Assembly (NCBI RefSeq): GCF_000522985.1
Contig: NZ_CP007128.1
Span: forward strand, 372,001-436,000
DNA: 64,000 nt
Direction of reading: 5' to 3'
Source: Gemmatirosa kalamazoonensis
Lineage (GTDB): Bacteria > Gemmatimonadota > Gemmatimonadetes > Gemmatimonadales > Gemmatimonadaceae
Positions within the stretch are counted from its first letter, which is position 1. Every line of letters begins with the position of its first letter. This document shows, one piece after another, positions 43,996 through 53,392 of this stretch. The translations under genes were made by a program, and so were the position numbers. The notes under the pieces were generated by a model. The model saw only the letters and a program-made list of their open reading frames with translations, did no database searches and was not told where the DNA came from.

Positions 43996-45336
43996 TCACG
44001 CCGCCTCGAGCCGCGCCTGCTGCAGCCGCGGCACGAGCAGATGGATGACGAGCAGCGCCGTCAGATACGCGAAGCCGCACATCAGGAACACCGGCGTGTA
44101 GTTGCTGCCGTTGTTCTGCAGGATCCAGCCGGTCAGTCGCTGGAACCCGAAGCCCGTCAGCGCGCCCGTGAAGCCCCCGATGCCGACCACCGAGCCCACC
44201 GCCTGCCGCGGGAACATGTCGCTCGCCAGCGTGAAGATGTTCGCGGACCACCACTGGTGGGCCGCCGCGGCGATGCCGACGATGCAGATCGCCGTCCACA
44301 TCCCGTCCACGCGCGGCGCGAACATCGTCGGCACGATGATCGTCGCGGCGATGAGCATCGTCGTCTTCCGTCCGGCGTTCACCGACCATCCGCGCTTGAT
44401 GAGCGCGCCCGACAGCCAGCCGCCGAAGATCGACCCGAAGTCCGCGATGAGATAGATCACCACCAGCGGCGCGATGAGCTGCGAGAGCTTCAGCCCGAAC
44501 CGCGCGTCGAGGAACTTGGGGAGCCAGAACAGATAGAACCACCAGATCGGGTCGGTCATCCCCTTGCCTAACGCGAACGCCCACGTCTGGCGGTGCTTCA
44601 GCAGCTCCGTCCACCGCATCCTCACCGCCCCGGTCGGCGGCTGGTCGCTCGTGATGTACGCCCGCTCCCCGGCCGAGAGCCGCGGGTGCTCCTGCGGCGG
44701 GCGGTAGATCACGAGCCAGAACACGAGCCACGTCGCGCTCAGGAGGCCCGTCCAGATGAACGCCGCCCGCCAGCCGAAGGCCGACGCGATGATGGGCACC
44801 ATGATCGGCGCCACGATGGCCCCGACGTTCGTCCCCGCGTTGAAGATCCCCGTCGCCAGCGCGCGCTCGCGTGCCGGGAACCACTCCGCCACCGTCTTGA
44901 TCGACGCCGGGAAGTTGCCCGACTCGCCGAGCCCGAGCCCGAAGCGCGCGAGGCTGAACTGGAACGCGTTGCGCGCCAGCGAGTGCGACATCGCCGCGAC
45001 GCTCCAGATCACGATCGCGATCGCGTAGCCGGCGCGCGTCCCCACCTTGTCGAGCAGCCGCCCCGCGAACAGGTAGCCGAGCGCGTAGGCCGCCGTGAAC
45101 CACGACACGACCGCGCTGTAGTCGGTCTCCGACCAGTGCAGCTCGCGCTGCAGCACCGGCGCCAGGATGCCGAGCACCTGGCGGTCGATGTAGTTGATCG
45201 TCGTCGCGAAGAACAGCAGCGCGCAGATCGTCCAGCGGTACCTGCCGATCTTCTCGGCCATCCCCGAGCCCGGGCGGAAGCCGGGCGGCGGGGCCTGGCC
45301 GGGCGTCGTCGCCTCGCGCGCGGTGCGTGTCGCCAT
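43996..45336 (-). CDS. exuT: Hexuronate MFS transporter
   Basis: Imports galacturonate or glucuronate across the inner membrane. 446 residues with about twelve helices. ExuT/GudP-type features: RWTICALLFFATTINYIDRQVLGILAPVLQ at helix 1, LGLGESGNFPASIKTVAEWFPARERALATGIFNAGTNVGA, and a cytoplasmic loop before TM7. It is directly downstream of kdgK with 33 bp between. The galacturonate enzymes encoded upstream support the assignment. Confidence 0.93.
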   Translation of the reverse strand: MATRTAREATTPGQAPPPGFRPGSGMAEKIGRYRWTICALLFFATTINYIDRQVLGILAPVLQRELHWSETDYSAVVSWFTAAYALGYLFAGRLLDKVGTRAGYAIAIVIWSVAAMSHSLARNAFQFSLARFGLGLGESGNFPASIKTVAEWFPARERALATGIFNAGTNVGAIVAPIMVPIIASAFGWRAAFIWTGLLSATWLVFWLVIYRPPQEHPRLSAGERAYITSDQPPTGAVRMRWTELLKHRQTWAFALGKGMTDPIWWFYLFWLPKFLDARFGLKLSQLIAPLVVIYLIADFGSIFGGWLSGALIKRGWSVNAGRKTTMLIAATIIVPTMFAPRVDGMWTAICIVGIAAAAHQWWSANIFTLASDMFPRQAVGSVVGIGGFTGALTGFGFQRLTGWILQNNGSNYTPVFLMCGFAYLTALLVIHLLVPRLQQARLEAA

Positions 45337-45369
45337 GTCGTTGCCTCGAAGTGGGGAGCCGATCGTAAC

Positions 45370-46410
45370 CTACCGCTGGACGCGGCCGCTCGCGTCGCCC
45401 TTCATGAGCGCCTCCACCTCCGGCACCGTCACCCGGTTGAAGTCGCCGTTGATCGAGTGCTTGAGACAGCTCGCCGCCGTCGCGAACTCCAGCGCCTGCT
45501 GGTCGTTCGGGTAGCTGAGCAGCCCGTAGATCATCCCGCCCGCGAACGAGTCGCCGCCACCGACGCGGTCCACGATGTCGGTGATGTCGTAGTGCTTGCT
45601 CATCAGGAACTCGGTCCCGTTGTGCATGCACGCCGACCAGCCGTTGCGGTCCGCGCTGTGGCTCTCGCGCAGCGTGATGACCTGCTTCTTCAGGTTCGGG
45701 AACTCGGCGAGGACCTTCTTCGCCATCGCCTCGTACTTCTCCGTGTCGAGCTGCCCGGAGTGCACGTCGACGTCGTCCATCTTGACGCCGAGCGACATCT
45801 GGCAGTCTTCCTCGTTCGCGATGCCGACGTCGACGTGCTTCACGAGCTCGCGCATCACCTCCGGCGCCTTCTTGCCGTACTTCCAGAGGTTCTTGCGGTA
45901 GTTGTAGTCGCAGCTCACGGTGACGCCCTTCGCCTGCGCCGCCTTCGCCGCCTCGATGGAGAGGTCGGCCGCGCTCTGCGACAGCGCCGGCGTCACGCCG
46001 CTGACGTGGAACCAGCTCGCGCCGTCGAAGATCGCGTCCCAGTCGAAGTCGCCGCTCTTCGCCGACGCGATGCTCGACCCCGCGCGGTCGTACGTCACCT
46101 TCGACGGGCGCTGGTTCGCGCCGGTCTCCAGGAAGTAGATCCCCATGCGGTCGCCCTGGCGCTTCACCGCGCTCGTGTCGACGCCCCACCGGCGCAGCTC
46201 ACCCACGCACGCGTCGCCGATGTTGTTCGACGGGATGGCCGTCGCGAAGCGCGCCTGCAGCCCGTAGTTGCACAGCGACACGGCGACGTTCGCCTCCGCG
46301 CCGCCGAACGTCGCCTCCAGCACCGGCGACTGGAACAGCCGCTCGAACCCGGGCGACTTCAGTCGCAGCATCACCTCGCCGAACGTGACCACCCGCTGGG
46401 GTTGGGCCAT
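45370..46410 (-). CDS. kdgK: 2-keto-3-deoxygluconate kinase (PfkB family)
   Basis: Phosphorylates KDG with ATP, joining the hydrolase and lyase branches of pectin breakdown. 346 residues, PfkB fold. N-terminal motif [11 protein letters not shown] (36-46) and the C-terminal [12 protein letters not shown] (281-292) with catalytic Asp287. The start at 46410 fits the family. Eda, the next enzyme, is encoded upstream across an inverted repeat. Confidence 0.93.
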   Translation of the reverse strand: MAQPQRVVTFGEVMLRLKSPGFERLFQSPVLEATFGGAEANVAVSLCNYGLQARFATAIPSNNIGDACVGELRRWGVDTSAVKRQGDRMGIYFLETGANQRPSKVTYDRAGSSIASAKSGDFDWDAIFDGASWFHVSGVTPALSQSAADLSIEAAKAAQAKGVTVSCDYNYRKNLWKYGKKAPEVMRELVKHVDVGIANEEDCQMSLGVKMDDVDVHSGQLDTEKYEAMAKKVLAEFPNLKKQVITLRESHSADRNGWSACMHNGTEFLMSKHYDITDIVDRVGGGDSFAGGMIYGLLSYPNDQQALEFATAASCLKHSINGDFNRVTVPEVEALMKGDASGRVQR

Positions 46411-46446
46411 TGTATTCGTGCTCCTCGAGAGAGATTGATCGTTGCG

Positions 46447-46555
46447 ATGTGGGACTCGGGGCGAGGCGACTACTTCTGGGGATCCAAGTGCGATCGGTTG
46501 GATCTCTGGATCCTTTCAATCGCCGTTGGATCCCCAGCGAGTCCTCGCCTCGACC
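46447..46555. repeat. Nested inverted repeat between eda and kdgK
   Basis: CTGGGGATCCAA (46476-46487) pairs perfectly with TTGGATCCCCAG (46526-46537). Outer words GGGACTCGGGGCGAGGCGA and TCGCCTCGACCC pair imperfectly, and an inner GGATCTCTGGATCC occurs in the loop. The word GGGACTC also builds the repeat at 394-590. Confidence 0.65.
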
Positions 46556-46562
46556 CTCCAGC

Positions 46563-47213
46563 CTATCGAACCACCTCGACGGCCTGACGCGTCGCCTCGC
46601 GAATCCTGTCGAACGCCTTCGCGGCGATCCAATCGTTCGGCGCCATCCACGAGCCGCCGCACGCGACCACGTTCTTCATCGCCAGGTACGCGCCGATGTT
46701 CGAGGCGTTGATGCCACCCGTGGGCATGAACTCCACCATGTTGTACGGCGCGCTGATGGCCTTCAGGTAGTTCACGCCGCCGGCCGGTTCCGCGGGGAAG
46801 AACTTCAGCGTCTTCAGCCCCTTCGCGAGCGCGGCCTCGACGTCCGTCGGCGTGCAGACGCCGGGGTACACCGGGATGTCGTGCTCGAGGCAGTAGTCCA
46901 CCACCGCGGGGCTGAACCCCGGCGCGACGATGAAGTGCGCCCCCGCCGCCTTCGCGTCGGCGGCCTGCTGCGGCGTGAGCACGGTGCCGGCGCCGGCGAG
47001 CATGTCGGGGTTCTCGGCGCAGATGCGCCGCAGCGCCTCGCCGGCGGCCTTCGTGCGGAACGTCACCTCCGCGCACGCGAGGCCGCCCTCGGTGAGCGCC
47101 GCCGCGAGCGGCACGGCGTCCTCAGCGTCGTTGATGACGATCACCGGAACGATCTTCGTCTGCCGCAGGCGCGCCAGCACGGTGGCGTCGGTCGATGCGA
47201 GCGTCGTGGCCAT
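46563..47213 (-). CDS. eda: 2-keto-3-deoxy-6-phosphogluconate aldolase
   Basis: Splits KDPG to pyruvate and glyceraldehyde-3-phosphate. 216 residues, TIM-barrel class I aldolase. AEVTFRT (48-54) has Glu49, and the Schiff-base Lys137 lies in TLKFFPAE. GAGTVLT (74-80) and PTGGINASNIGAYL (164-177) bind phosphate. The ATG at 47213 is chosen; an upstream ATG at 47262 would add 16 residues unlike the family. It follows uxaB on the same strand. Confidence 0.94.
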   Translation of the reverse strand: MATTLASTDATVLARLRQTKIVPVIVINDAEDAVPLAAALTEGGLACAEVTFRTKAAGEALRRICAENPDMLAGAGTVLTPQQAADAKAAGAHFIVAPGFSPAVVDYCLEHDIPVYPGVCTPTDVEAALAKGLKTLKFFPAEPAGGVNYLKAISAPYNMVEFMPTGGINASNIGAYLAMKNVVACGGSWMAPNDWIAAKAFDRIREATRQAVEVVR

Positions 47214-47257
47214 GGTTCGGAGTGTCTCGTTGCTCGTGTTGGTCGTCCGCAGATGAT

Positions 47258-48766
47258 TCATTCCGGTCGGGCCGGCGCCGCGAGCAGCGCCTCGAGCGCG
47301 GCCGGCACGCCGTCGCGCAGCATGCCTAACAGCGACGCCGTCACCGACACGCCGAAGCTGGGCACCGCCGTCAGATCCGTCGACCACAGCGCCACGTCGG
47401 AGAGGACGCACCGCACGAGCTCCGCGGCGATCTCGTCGCGGCGGTCGTCGGGGATCGCACCGGCGGGCGCGAGGCCGGCCCACGCGGCGCGCACCGGGCC
47501 CGCCTGGTCGTCCGTCTTGCGCAGCGCGTCGTGCTCGGGGCGCTGGAGCAGCAGGTACGCGGCGATGCCGAAGGCGAGCGCCGGTGGGGCCGCGCCGTGC
47601 GCGGCCGCGTACCGCTCGATCGTCGGCACGAGCCGCACGCGCGTCTTCATCGTCGCCTGCAGCGTGATGTCGACCAGCGCGTGGCGGATGAACGGGTTGG
47701 AGAACCGATCGAGCACGTCGCGCGCGAACTGCTCCGCCCCGGGCGCCGGCACCGTCGGCGCGATCTCGTCGAACATGAGCCGCTTCACGAGCCGGCCGAC
47801 GAGCGGATGCTCCACCGCCTCGCGCACCGTCTCGCACCCGGCGAGCAGCGCCGCCGGCACGAACGCGGTGTGGGTACCGTTCAGCAGCCGCACCTTCAGC
47901 TCGCGATACGGCGTGATGTCGTCCGTGACGACGATGCCCGGGTCCGCGTCGGCGAAGCCGAGCCGCGCCTTCAACGCGGCGTCGCCGCGAATCGCGAACA
48001 GGCGGTACGGCTCGCACGTCGTCAGCAGGCCGTCGTCGTAGCCGAGCGTCTCGCGCAGCCGCTCCGCCTCGGCGCCCTTCGGCGCGCCCGGCACGATGCG
48101 GTCGACGAGCGTGTCGCAGAACGGCACCGCGTCGAGCCACGCCAGGAACCGCGCGTCCAGCCGCCACCGCTCGGCGTGCGCGCGCACGATCGCCTTCAGC
48201 TTCGCCCCGTTGTCCTCGATCAGCTCGCACGGCACCACCACGACCGACCGCGCGGGGTCGTACTCGAACGCCGAGGCGCGCTCGTACAGGAAGCGCGCGA
48301 GCTTCGCGGGGAACGACTTCGGCGGCGACATCTCGAACGCGTCGCTCTCGTCGAGCACGATCCCCACCTCGGTCGTGTTCGAGAACACGAGCGCCAGCTC
48401 CGGCGACCGCGCGACGGCGAGGACCGCGTCCCATTCCGCGTTCGCCGACAGGGCACGGCTGACGCTCGACACCACGCGCGTGTCCTGGGCGACGGCGCCG
48501 TTCACGACGCCCTGCGACACGAGCGTGTACAGGCCATCCTGCGCCTCGAGGATCTCGTCGCGCCCGCTGCCCGTGGATCCGACGGCGACGATGCGCCCGT
48601 CGAACGTTCCCTGCCGGTTCGCCGCGTCGACGAAGAAGTCGATGAAGCCGCGGAGGAACGCGCCGGTGCCGAACTGCACCGCCTTCTCCGGAAGCTCCAG
48701 CAGCCGCCGGTCCGCGTCCGGGACGAGCGAGCGATTGAGACGCGGCAGCGTGGTCGTGTCGGTCAC
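47258..48766 (-). CDS. uxaB: Tagaturonate reductase (altronate oxidoreductase)
   Basis: Reduces D-tagaturonate to D-altronate with NADH. 502 residues of the mannitol-dehydrogenase superfamily: N-terminal AVQFGTGAFLRGFIDFFVDAANRQGTFDGRIVAVGSTGSGR, the middle LVFSNTTEVGI, and the catalytic-region KVRLLNGTHTAFVPAALLAGCETVREAV. The GTG start at 48766 overlaps the uxaA stop by 4 bp, so the two are translationally coupled. Confidence 0.93.
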   Translation of the reverse strand: MTDTTTLPRLNRSLVPDADRRLLELPEKAVQFGTGAFLRGFIDFFVDAANRQGTFDGRIVAVGSTGSGRDEILEAQDGLYTLVSQGVVNGAVAQDTRVVSSVSRALSANAEWDAVLAVARSPELALVFSNTTEVGIVLDESDAFEMSPPKSFPAKLARFLYERASAFEYDPARSVVVVPCELIEDNGAKLKAIVRAHAERWRLDARFLAWLDAVPFCDTLVDRIVPGAPKGAEAERLRETLGYDDGLLTTCEPYRLFAIRGDAALKARLGFADADPGIVVTDDITPYRELKVRLLNGTHTAFVPAALLAGCETVREAVEHPLVGRLVKRLMFDEIAPTVPAPGAEQFARDVLDRFSNPFIRHALVDITLQATMKTRVRLVPTIERYAAAHGAAPPALAFGIAAYLLLQRPEHDALRKTDDQAGPVRAAWAGLAPAGAIPDDRRDEIAAELVRCVLSDVALWSTDLTAVPSFGVSVTASLLGMLRDGVPAALEALLAAPARPE

Positions 48767-50346
48767 AGCGTGACTCCCTCCTTCCAGATCGCGATCTCGC
48801 GGTAGCCGTGCTTCTCGTTGTTCGCCTTCACGCGGCCGCTCGCCACGTCGATCACGAACGCGAGCAGCTCGTCGGTGAGCTGGTCCATCGTCGCCGTGCC
48901 GTCCAGCAGGCGGCCGGCGTTGAAGTCGATCCAGTGCGGCTTGCGCTCGGCGATCGGCGAGTTGGACGAGACCTTCACCGTGGGCACGGGGAAGCCCAAC
49001 GGCGTGCCGCGTCCCGTCGTGAACAGCAGCACCGTCGCGCCGCTCGCCGTCATCGCGGTGCTCGACACGCCGTCGTTCCCCGGCGCCTCCAGCAGCGAGA
49101 GCCCGCCCGGCGCGGCCCGCTCGCCGTAGCGCAGGATGCGCGTCACCGTCGCGCGCCCGCCCTTCTGGATCGCGCCTAACGACTTCTCCTCCAGCGTCGT
49201 GAGGCCGCCCGCCTTGTTCCCCGGCGACGGGTTCTCGTAGACGGGCTGGCCGTGGCGGATGAAGTACTCCTTGAAGTCGTTCACCATCGACACGAGCTCG
49301 TCGAACACCTCGCGGCTCGCGGCGCGGTCGAGCAGCACCTGCTCGGCGCCGAACATCTCCGGCACCTCGGTGAGGATCACGCCGCCGCCCATCGCCGTCA
49401 GGCGGTCGGCGAGACGGCCCAGCAGCGCGTTCGCCGTGATGCCGCTGAAGCCGTCCGACCCGCCGCACTTGTGGCCGATCACGAGCTCCGACACCGGCAC
49501 CGGCTCGCGGCGGTCGTGCTTCATCTCCGCCACCAGCTCGCCGATGAGCTCCACGCCCGTCTCCAGCTCGTCGACGACGTCCTGCGAGTTGAAGAAGCGC
49601 AGGCGGGAACGATCGACGCCCTCGGCAACACCCAGGAAGCTCGCCATCTGGTTGTTCTCGCAGCCGAGTCCGAGGACCAGCACGCCGCCGGCGTTCGGGT
49701 GCCGCGCGAGGCCGGCGAGCACCTTCTGCGTGTTCTTCAGATCGTCGCCGAGCTGCGAGCAGCCGTACGGGTGCGAGAACGAGAACACGCCGTCGATCTC
49801 GCCCGCGTACCGCTCGTTCGCCAGCTTCGCGATGCGCTCGGCGGCCGTGTTCACGCAGCCGACGGTGTTGATGATCCACACCTCGTTGCGCGTGCCCACG
49901 CGGCCGTCGGGGCGGCGGTAGCCGTCGAACGTCGGGATCGTGCCGGCGCTCGCGTTAGGCGCGGTGGCCCCGTGGTATTCGTACGTCTCCGCGCCCGACA
50001 GGCGCGTCGCCATGTTGTGCGAGTGGATCCACGCGCCGGCGGCGATCGGCGCGGTCGCGGCGCCGATCGGCATGCCGTACTTCACCACCGCCTCGCCGGC
50101 GGCGATGTCGCGCAGCGCGATCTTGTGACCGGCGGGCACGTCCTCCGCCAGCGTCACGCTCGCACCGGGCACGTCGACGCGCGTGCCGGCGGCGAGCGGC
50201 CGCACCGCCACGGCGACGTCGTCGCTCGGATGCACGCGCACCGCATCGGGCGCGCCCGGCGGAAGCTCCGTCGGACGCCCGACCCCCTGCTGCTGCGCGC
50301 GGTCGAGCACACGCTCGCTCACGCCGATGGTCACCGGTTCAGTCAT
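48763..50346 (-). CDS. uxaA: Altronate dehydratase
   Basis: Dehydrates D-altronate to KDG. 527 residues in one chain: an N-terminal SAF domain (about 30-110, AVRPLAAGTRVDVPG...AGHKIALRDIAAGE) and the C-terminal catalytic region with VWIINTVGCVN, FSHPYGCSQLGDD, LGLGCENNQ and GHKCGGSDGFSGITANALLG, whose Cys and His residues bind the metal. The start overlaps the end of the haem-binding dehydrogenase gene by 8 bp, suggesting coupled expression of the two. Confidence 0.94.
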   Translation of the reverse strand: MTEPVTIGVSERVLDRAQQQGVGRPTELPPGAPDAVRVHPSDDVAVAVRPLAAGTRVDVPGASVTLAEDVPAGHKIALRDIAAGEAVVKYGMPIGAATAPIAAGAWIHSHNMATRLSGAETYEYHGATAPNASAGTIPTFDGYRRPDGRVGTRNEVWIINTVGCVNTAAERIAKLANERYAGEIDGVFSFSHPYGCSQLGDDLKNTQKVLAGLARHPNAGGVLVLGLGCENNQMASFLGVAEGVDRSRLRFFNSQDVVDELETGVELIGELVAEMKHDRREPVPVSELVIGHKCGGSDGFSGITANALLGRLADRLTAMGGGVILTEVPEMFGAEQVLLDRAASREVFDELVSMVNDFKEYFIRHGQPVYENPSPGNKAGGLTTLEEKSLGAIQKGGRATVTRILRYGERAAPGGLSLLEAPGNDGVSSTAMTASGATVLLFTTGRGTPLGFPVPTVKVSSNSPIAERKPHWIDFNAGRLLDGTATMDQLTDELLAFVIDVASGRVKANNEKHGYREIAIWKEGVTL

Positions 50347-53300
50347 GTCCGCTCCCGAGTGATGCCAGATACTCGACCACGTCGACGAGCTGCTGCTCGG
50401 TGAGCGACCGCGCGAGCCCCTCGGGCATCAGCGAGCGGTCGAGGGTCTCGCGCGACGCGATCTCGGACTTCCTGTACTTCGTGGTGATGCCCGGCCCGAC
50501 GCGCAGCGCGATCTCGTCGGCCGTCTCGCTCGCCACGATGCCGACCGCCTGCGATCCATCGCGCAGCCGCAGCACGGTGCCCTCGTAGCCGAACGCGATC
50601 CCCGAGCTGGGGTGCAGGACCGCCGTGTACAGCGCGGGCTTCGCGAGCTTGCCGCCGATCGCGGAGAGTCCGGGGCCGAACACCGGCGCCGCGCCGCGCG
50701 TCGTGCTGTGGCACGTCGCGCACGTGCGCTGGAACGCGACGCGTCCGCGCGCCGCGTCGCCGGTGCGCACGGCGAGCGCCTCGAGCGGCGGCAGCGTGCG
50801 GCCGTCGGCGGTCGTCAGCGCGGGCGCGCCGAAGAGCTTGATCGCCGCGTCGCGGACCTGCGGACGCCACGACGTGCGCAGCAGGTCGGCGACGGTGGCC
50901 TTCATGTCGTCGGGCAGCTTCCCCTCCTGCGCCACCTTCAGCAGGCGCACCGAGCCGCCCCACCCGGGCGCCCACATCCGCGCCGCCGCGAGGCGCAGCG
51001 CGAGCGGACGCGCGCGGTCGAGCGCGACCTCCTCCACGTACGCGTCGGCCGCGCTTCCGCCCGCGCGCCCCACCACCGTGAGCGCGGCCACCGCGCGATC
51101 GGGGTCGTCGCCCTCGACGAGCGCGCGGAACGGCGCGACGCCGCTGCGGCGCAGCACGACACGCGCCGCCTCCACCCCCTCGCTGCTCTCCGGCGTCGCG
51201 AGCGCGAGCTGCAGCAGCTCGTCCGCGCGCGCGGGGTCGCGCACGTCGTACTTGCGCACCAGCTCCACGTACTCCTGCGTGCCGCGCGTGGCGTCGAGCG
51301 CGCGGTCGAGCGCCGCGCGCAGCCGCGCGTCGGCCGCCACGCCGCCGGTGTCGAGCGCCGCGAGCACCAGCGTCGTGGTCGTCCCGTCGGCGCCGTCGAG
51401 CAGCGAGAGCAGCGTACGCTGGCGGGCGTCGCTGCGGCGCTGGAAGTCGAACGCGCGGAAGTAGCGGAGCCGCTCCGCCGCCGGCGTGCGCGGGTCGCGG
51501 ATCAGCGCGGCGAGCAGCGGCAGCGCCGAGTCGGTGCGCGCGCGCCAGACGACGTCGCGGCCCGCGGGCGTGTTCCACCCGTCCCCAGCGGCGTGCCGCC
51601 ACGCCGGGAAGAACCGGTCCCACTGCTCGTCGGCGCCGATGCCTAACGCTTCCAGGTACCAGCGATCGCGTCCGTCGTGCTGGAGCGCGAGCGCGACCCA
51701 CAACCGCTCGGCCTCCACGCTCCGCTCGCCGCGCAGCGCGAGCGCCACCTCGCGCCGCACCTGCGGCGACGGGTCGCGCACCAGCTTCGCCGCGACGGCG
51801 AGCGGGTCGCGGTCGTAGCGGCGCGCGGCGCGCAGCGCGGTGATGCGGAGGTCGGGGTTCGTATCGGCGAGCGCAGCGCCGATCCACCTCGCGCCGGCGT
51901 CGCCGGGGAGCGCGGCGAGCAGCCACAGCGCGCGGGCGCGCCGCCGCGGGTCGGGCGCCGTGCGCCACACGCCCGCGAGTTGCGGCTCGGCCGCGGCGCC
52001 TAACGACGCGAGCTTCGCGTGCGCGAGCTGCCGCGCGGCGTGGTTCGGGCTCGCGAGCGCGGCGACCGCGCCGGCGGCGGTCGACAGGTCGGGCGGCGTC
52101 ACGCGGTAGCGCGCCCCGCGCGGCGCGAGGCGGATGACGCGCCCGTGCGAGAGGTCGCCCACGTCGTGGCCGCCCACCCCCGGGTCGTACCAGTCGGCGA
52201 CGAACAGCGAGCCGTCGGGGGCCGCGGCCACGTCCACGGGGCGGAACATCGCGTCGGTGGTCGACTTCAGCACGTCGACCGAGCGCGCGGCGTAGCCCGC
52301 GCCGTCGCGGCGCACCGGGTACGCGCGCACCACGCTGGCGCCCGCGTCGGCGTGGATCATCGCCCCGCGCAGCGGCGCCGGCAGCAGCGCGCCCTCGTAC
52401 ACCATGATCCCCGACGGCGCGCCCGCCCCCGTGTAGAGGAGGTTAGGCACCACGCCGGGGTCGTTCTGGTGCCAGTGCCGCTTCGGGATCTCCGGCTCGA
52501 CGTTCGTGCGGTGCGCCGACCACCCCGCGCCGGTCATCTCGTCGGTGAAGCCGAAGTTGCCGTGCTCCATCACGTAGTTGATGCGCACGGCGCGGTTGCC
52601 GTCGTCGTCGTTGTCGCTCTGCCACAGCGTGCCGTACGCGTCGACCGCCACCTCGTACGGGTTGCGGAAGTTGTGGGCGAGCACCTCGACGCCGCTCCCA
52701 TCCGGCTCCGCGCGGAGCACCATCCCCTGACGGTACGGCGTTCCCTCGCTCGTCACGCGGTTCCCCGCGCGGTCGACGATCACGTTGCCCCGCGGATCCT
52801 TGAGGACCTTGCTCGCGTTCCCGACGTTGAAGTAGAGCCGCCCGTCGGGACCGTACGTGAACGCGTGCACGCCGTGGTCGCTCTCTTCGGGCGACAGCGT
52901 GTACAGCACCTCCTTCTTCTCCGGCCGGTCGTCGCCGTCGGCGTCGGTGAAGACGAACACGTGCTCGTACGCCGACACGATGACCTTGCCGCCCAACACG
53001 GCGATCCCGAGCGCCGCGTCGACGTCGCGCCCCTGGTAGAACACCGTCTCCTTGTCGGCGCGGCCGTCGCCGGTCGTGTCCTCGAGAATCAGGATGCGGT
53101 CGCCCTCCGGCCGCACCGGGTTCTCGGGGTGCATCGCCGTGCGGTAGTTGAACCCCTCCAGCACCCACACGCGCCCGCGCGCGTCGACGTCGAGGTCCGT
53201 GGGGTTCGTGAGCATGGCCGAGTCCGCGAACACCACGGCCTCCAGCCCCGGCATCGCCGCCACGCCCGGCATCGGCGTGCCGGTCCACACGACCGTGGCC

Positions 53301-53359
53301 GCCGGCAGCGCGGCGACGAGCGCGCCCAAGGCGGCGCGGCGTGGCAGACGGTGAGGCAT
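50339..53359 (-). CDS. PVC-type haem-binding dehydrogenase with HEAT repeats
   Basis: A probable periplasmic redox protein. 1006 residues: signal peptide (1-24), a six-bladed propeller of the glucose/sorbosone dehydrogenase type (about 35-420, NPTDLDVDARGRVWVLEG... HGVHAFTYGPDGRLYFNVGN... GSLFVADWYDPG), HEAT-type helical repeats (about 430-840), and a C-terminal cytochrome c domain with CATCH at 880-884 and a likely distal Met978 (RSLMPEG). The substrate is unknown. This architecture is common in Planctomycetes, Verrucomicrobia and Acidobacteria. Placed between uxaC and uxaA, it may oxidise a uronate or sugar in the periplasm; this is inference. Confidence 0.88.
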   Translation of the reverse strand: MPHRLPRRAALGALVAALPAATVVWTGTPMPGVAAMPGLEAVVFADSAMLTNPTDLDVDARGRVWVLEGFNYRTAMHPENPVRPEGDRILILEDTTGDGRADKETVFYQGRDVDAALGIAVLGGKVIVSAYEHVFVFTDADGDDRPEKKEVLYTLSPEESDHGVHAFTYGPDGRLYFNVGNASKVLKDPRGNVIVDRAGNRVTSEGTPYRQGMVLRAEPDGSGVEVLAHNFRNPYEVAVDAYGTLWQSDNDDDGNRAVRINYVMEHGNFGFTDEMTGAGWSAHRTNVEPEIPKRHWHQNDPGVVPNLLYTGAGAPSGIMVYEGALLPAPLRGAMIHADAGASVVRAYPVRRDGAGYAARSVDVLKSTTDAMFRPVDVAAAPDGSLFVADWYDPGVGGHDVGDLSHGRVIRLAPRGARYRVTPPDLSTAAGAVAALASPNHAARQLAHAKLASLGAAAEPQLAGVWRTAPDPRRRARALWLLAALPGDAGARWIGAALADTNPDLRITALRAARRYDRDPLAVAAKLVRDPSPQVRREVALALRGERSVEAERLWVALALQHDGRDRWYLEALGIGADEQWDRFFPAWRHAAGDGWNTPAGRDVVWRARTDSALPLLAALIRDPRTPAAERLRYFRAFDFQRRSDARQRTLLSLLDGADGTTTTLVLAALDTGGVAADARLRAALDRALDATRGTQEYVELVRKYDVRDPARADELLQLALATPESSEGVEAARVVLRRSGVAPFRALVEGDDPDRAVAALTVVGRAGGSAADAYVEEVALDRARPLALRLAAARMWAPGWGGSVRLLKVAQEGKLPDDMKATVADLLRTSWRPQVRDAAIKLFGAPALTTADGRTLPPLEALAVRTGDAARGRVAFQRTCATCHSTTRGAAPVFGPGLSAIGGKLAKPALYTAVLHPSSGIAFGYEGTVLRLRDGSQAVGIVASETADEIALRVGPGITTKYRKSEIASRETLDRSLMPEGLARSLTEQQLVDVVEYLASLGSGHD

Positions 53360-53392
53360 GGCGAGGCTCCGTGCGGAGGCGGGCGGCGCTTG

